Origin: Echinarachnius parma
Lineage: Eukaryota; Echinodermata; Echinoidea; Clypeasteroida; Echinarachniidae
Length of the DNA stretch: 64,000 nucleotides
NCBI GenBank assembly: GCA_037951105.1
Contig: JBAMJV010009074.1
Coordinates: 1-64,000 of the forward strand
Direction of reading: 5' to 3'
Shown one piece after another: positions 63,356 to 64,000 of this stretch. A model generated the notes under the pieces. That model did no database searches and was not told the DNA's origin. It saw only the letters and a program-made list of their open reading frames with translations. A program made the position numbers and the translations under genes. Within the stretch, counting starts at the first letter, position 1. Each line of letters begins with the position of its first letter.

Positions 63356-64000
63356 TCAATTGATGTATGGGCATTCTCTAATACAAAGACTTGGCCACAA
63401 CTAGGCATGCAAGACTTCGCATGACTAAAAGAACCGATACACAGTACGAGGGCACGTCATATTAGAAAATGCCACAAACACATTTCATTAACCATGGTTT
63501 TGCAGGAATGTAAGTAGTACAATGAATATCATCTCATTCCAGTACCGTTATCGAAAGTGATACGATCTAGGTCTACACATATTAATGCCACATTCGCGTA
63601 CAAGCATTTCATGATTGGCAGTGGCGTACCGACGTGGGAAATAATTTTGAAAAATAGGAAACATAGGGGGATTCTTCTTTAATAGAAAAAAGGTGTAAAT
63701 AAATCATAATAATAATAATGAAAATAATACTAATTTTGCTACGCTAATTAGTATTAGCCATGCTGATTGGGGTTAGGGGAGGACATGATTTATTAGGTCA
63801 CACCTTTTATTTTTTGTTTTACGGGTTCGTTATAGGAATATGGGTTAACCCCCCCCCCCCCCCCCCCCCCCCCTTCAACGGTGGCTGCATCACAGTCTTC
63901 TGAAATTAAAGACATACCACACTTGTATTATACATCATCTTTGGAATTATTGAATGTGCATTTATATTATAAACAAATAATATATTTGTTGAAAGATTTG
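63356..64000. other. No gene recognised
   Basis: AT-rich, with AATAAT repeats (63704-63732) and a poly-C run (63849-63873). No coding or RNA gene seen. Confidence 0.5.

Overview
The window looks like a repeat-dense stretch of an animal nuclear genome. It is AT-rich, has spliced exons, LINE reverse transcriptases, TTAA-flanked MITEs, tRNA-like repeats and long microsatellites, and no operons or bacterial signals. Three death-domain exons, a THAP zinc-finger exon and a multicopy EADTR/CDTTSAF gene family suggest a marine invertebrate, perhaps a deuterostome (echinoderm, hemichordate or amphioxus). I cannot fix the species. No complete host gene was found; nearly everything readable is mobile or duplicated DNA.

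Layout. 1-8.1 kb: three macro-repeat units, each with tRNA-Ala(AGC)-like genes in 289-bp tandem units, a head-to-head tRNA palindrome, G runs, ~155-bp tandem repeats and CAT-rich satellite. 8.6-16.4 kb: trains of TTAA-bounded MITEs set end to end, plus nested inverted-repeat elements. 16.7-23.2 kb: duplicated blocks, a hAT MITE with an 8-bp target duplication, a fold-back element (18944-20137) with a possible first coding exon, short perfect hairpins and another tRNA-like repeat. 24.8-28.1 kb: more TTAA MITEs and a 342-bp near-perfect palindrome. 28.7-33.8 kb: three 285-bp death-domain exons on the minus strand, probably pieces of one gene.

35.3-53.4 kb is a nested complex. Element Y (ends built from AAGCAATTGCTT) carries element X (arms of about 0.85 kb in inverted orientation). 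X encloses a broken EADTR-family gene and a 5'-truncated LINE. A 6.5-kb piece was then tandemly duplicated. Only the second copy received a 3.48-kb Harbinger-like element with a TAA target duplication, which itself holds a 390-bp satellite and two MITEs, and also a 158-bp TTAA element. Both copies carry a THAP half-domain exon.

53.5-64 kb: G-run tandem repeats, a second decayed EADTR/CDTTSAF-family gene with a Cys-rich tail, two more tRNA-like units of a diverged subfamily, two or three decayed LINEs, rearranged Y copies and a MITE with 22-bp inverted ends.

The pieces form no pathway, but the paralogous empty sites allow an order of insertion to be read. The best candidates for something undescribed are the tandem tRNA-like units, the X element with its enclosed gene family, the end-to-end TTAA trains, and a set of short perfect palindromes, four of them exactly 11+3+11 bp.
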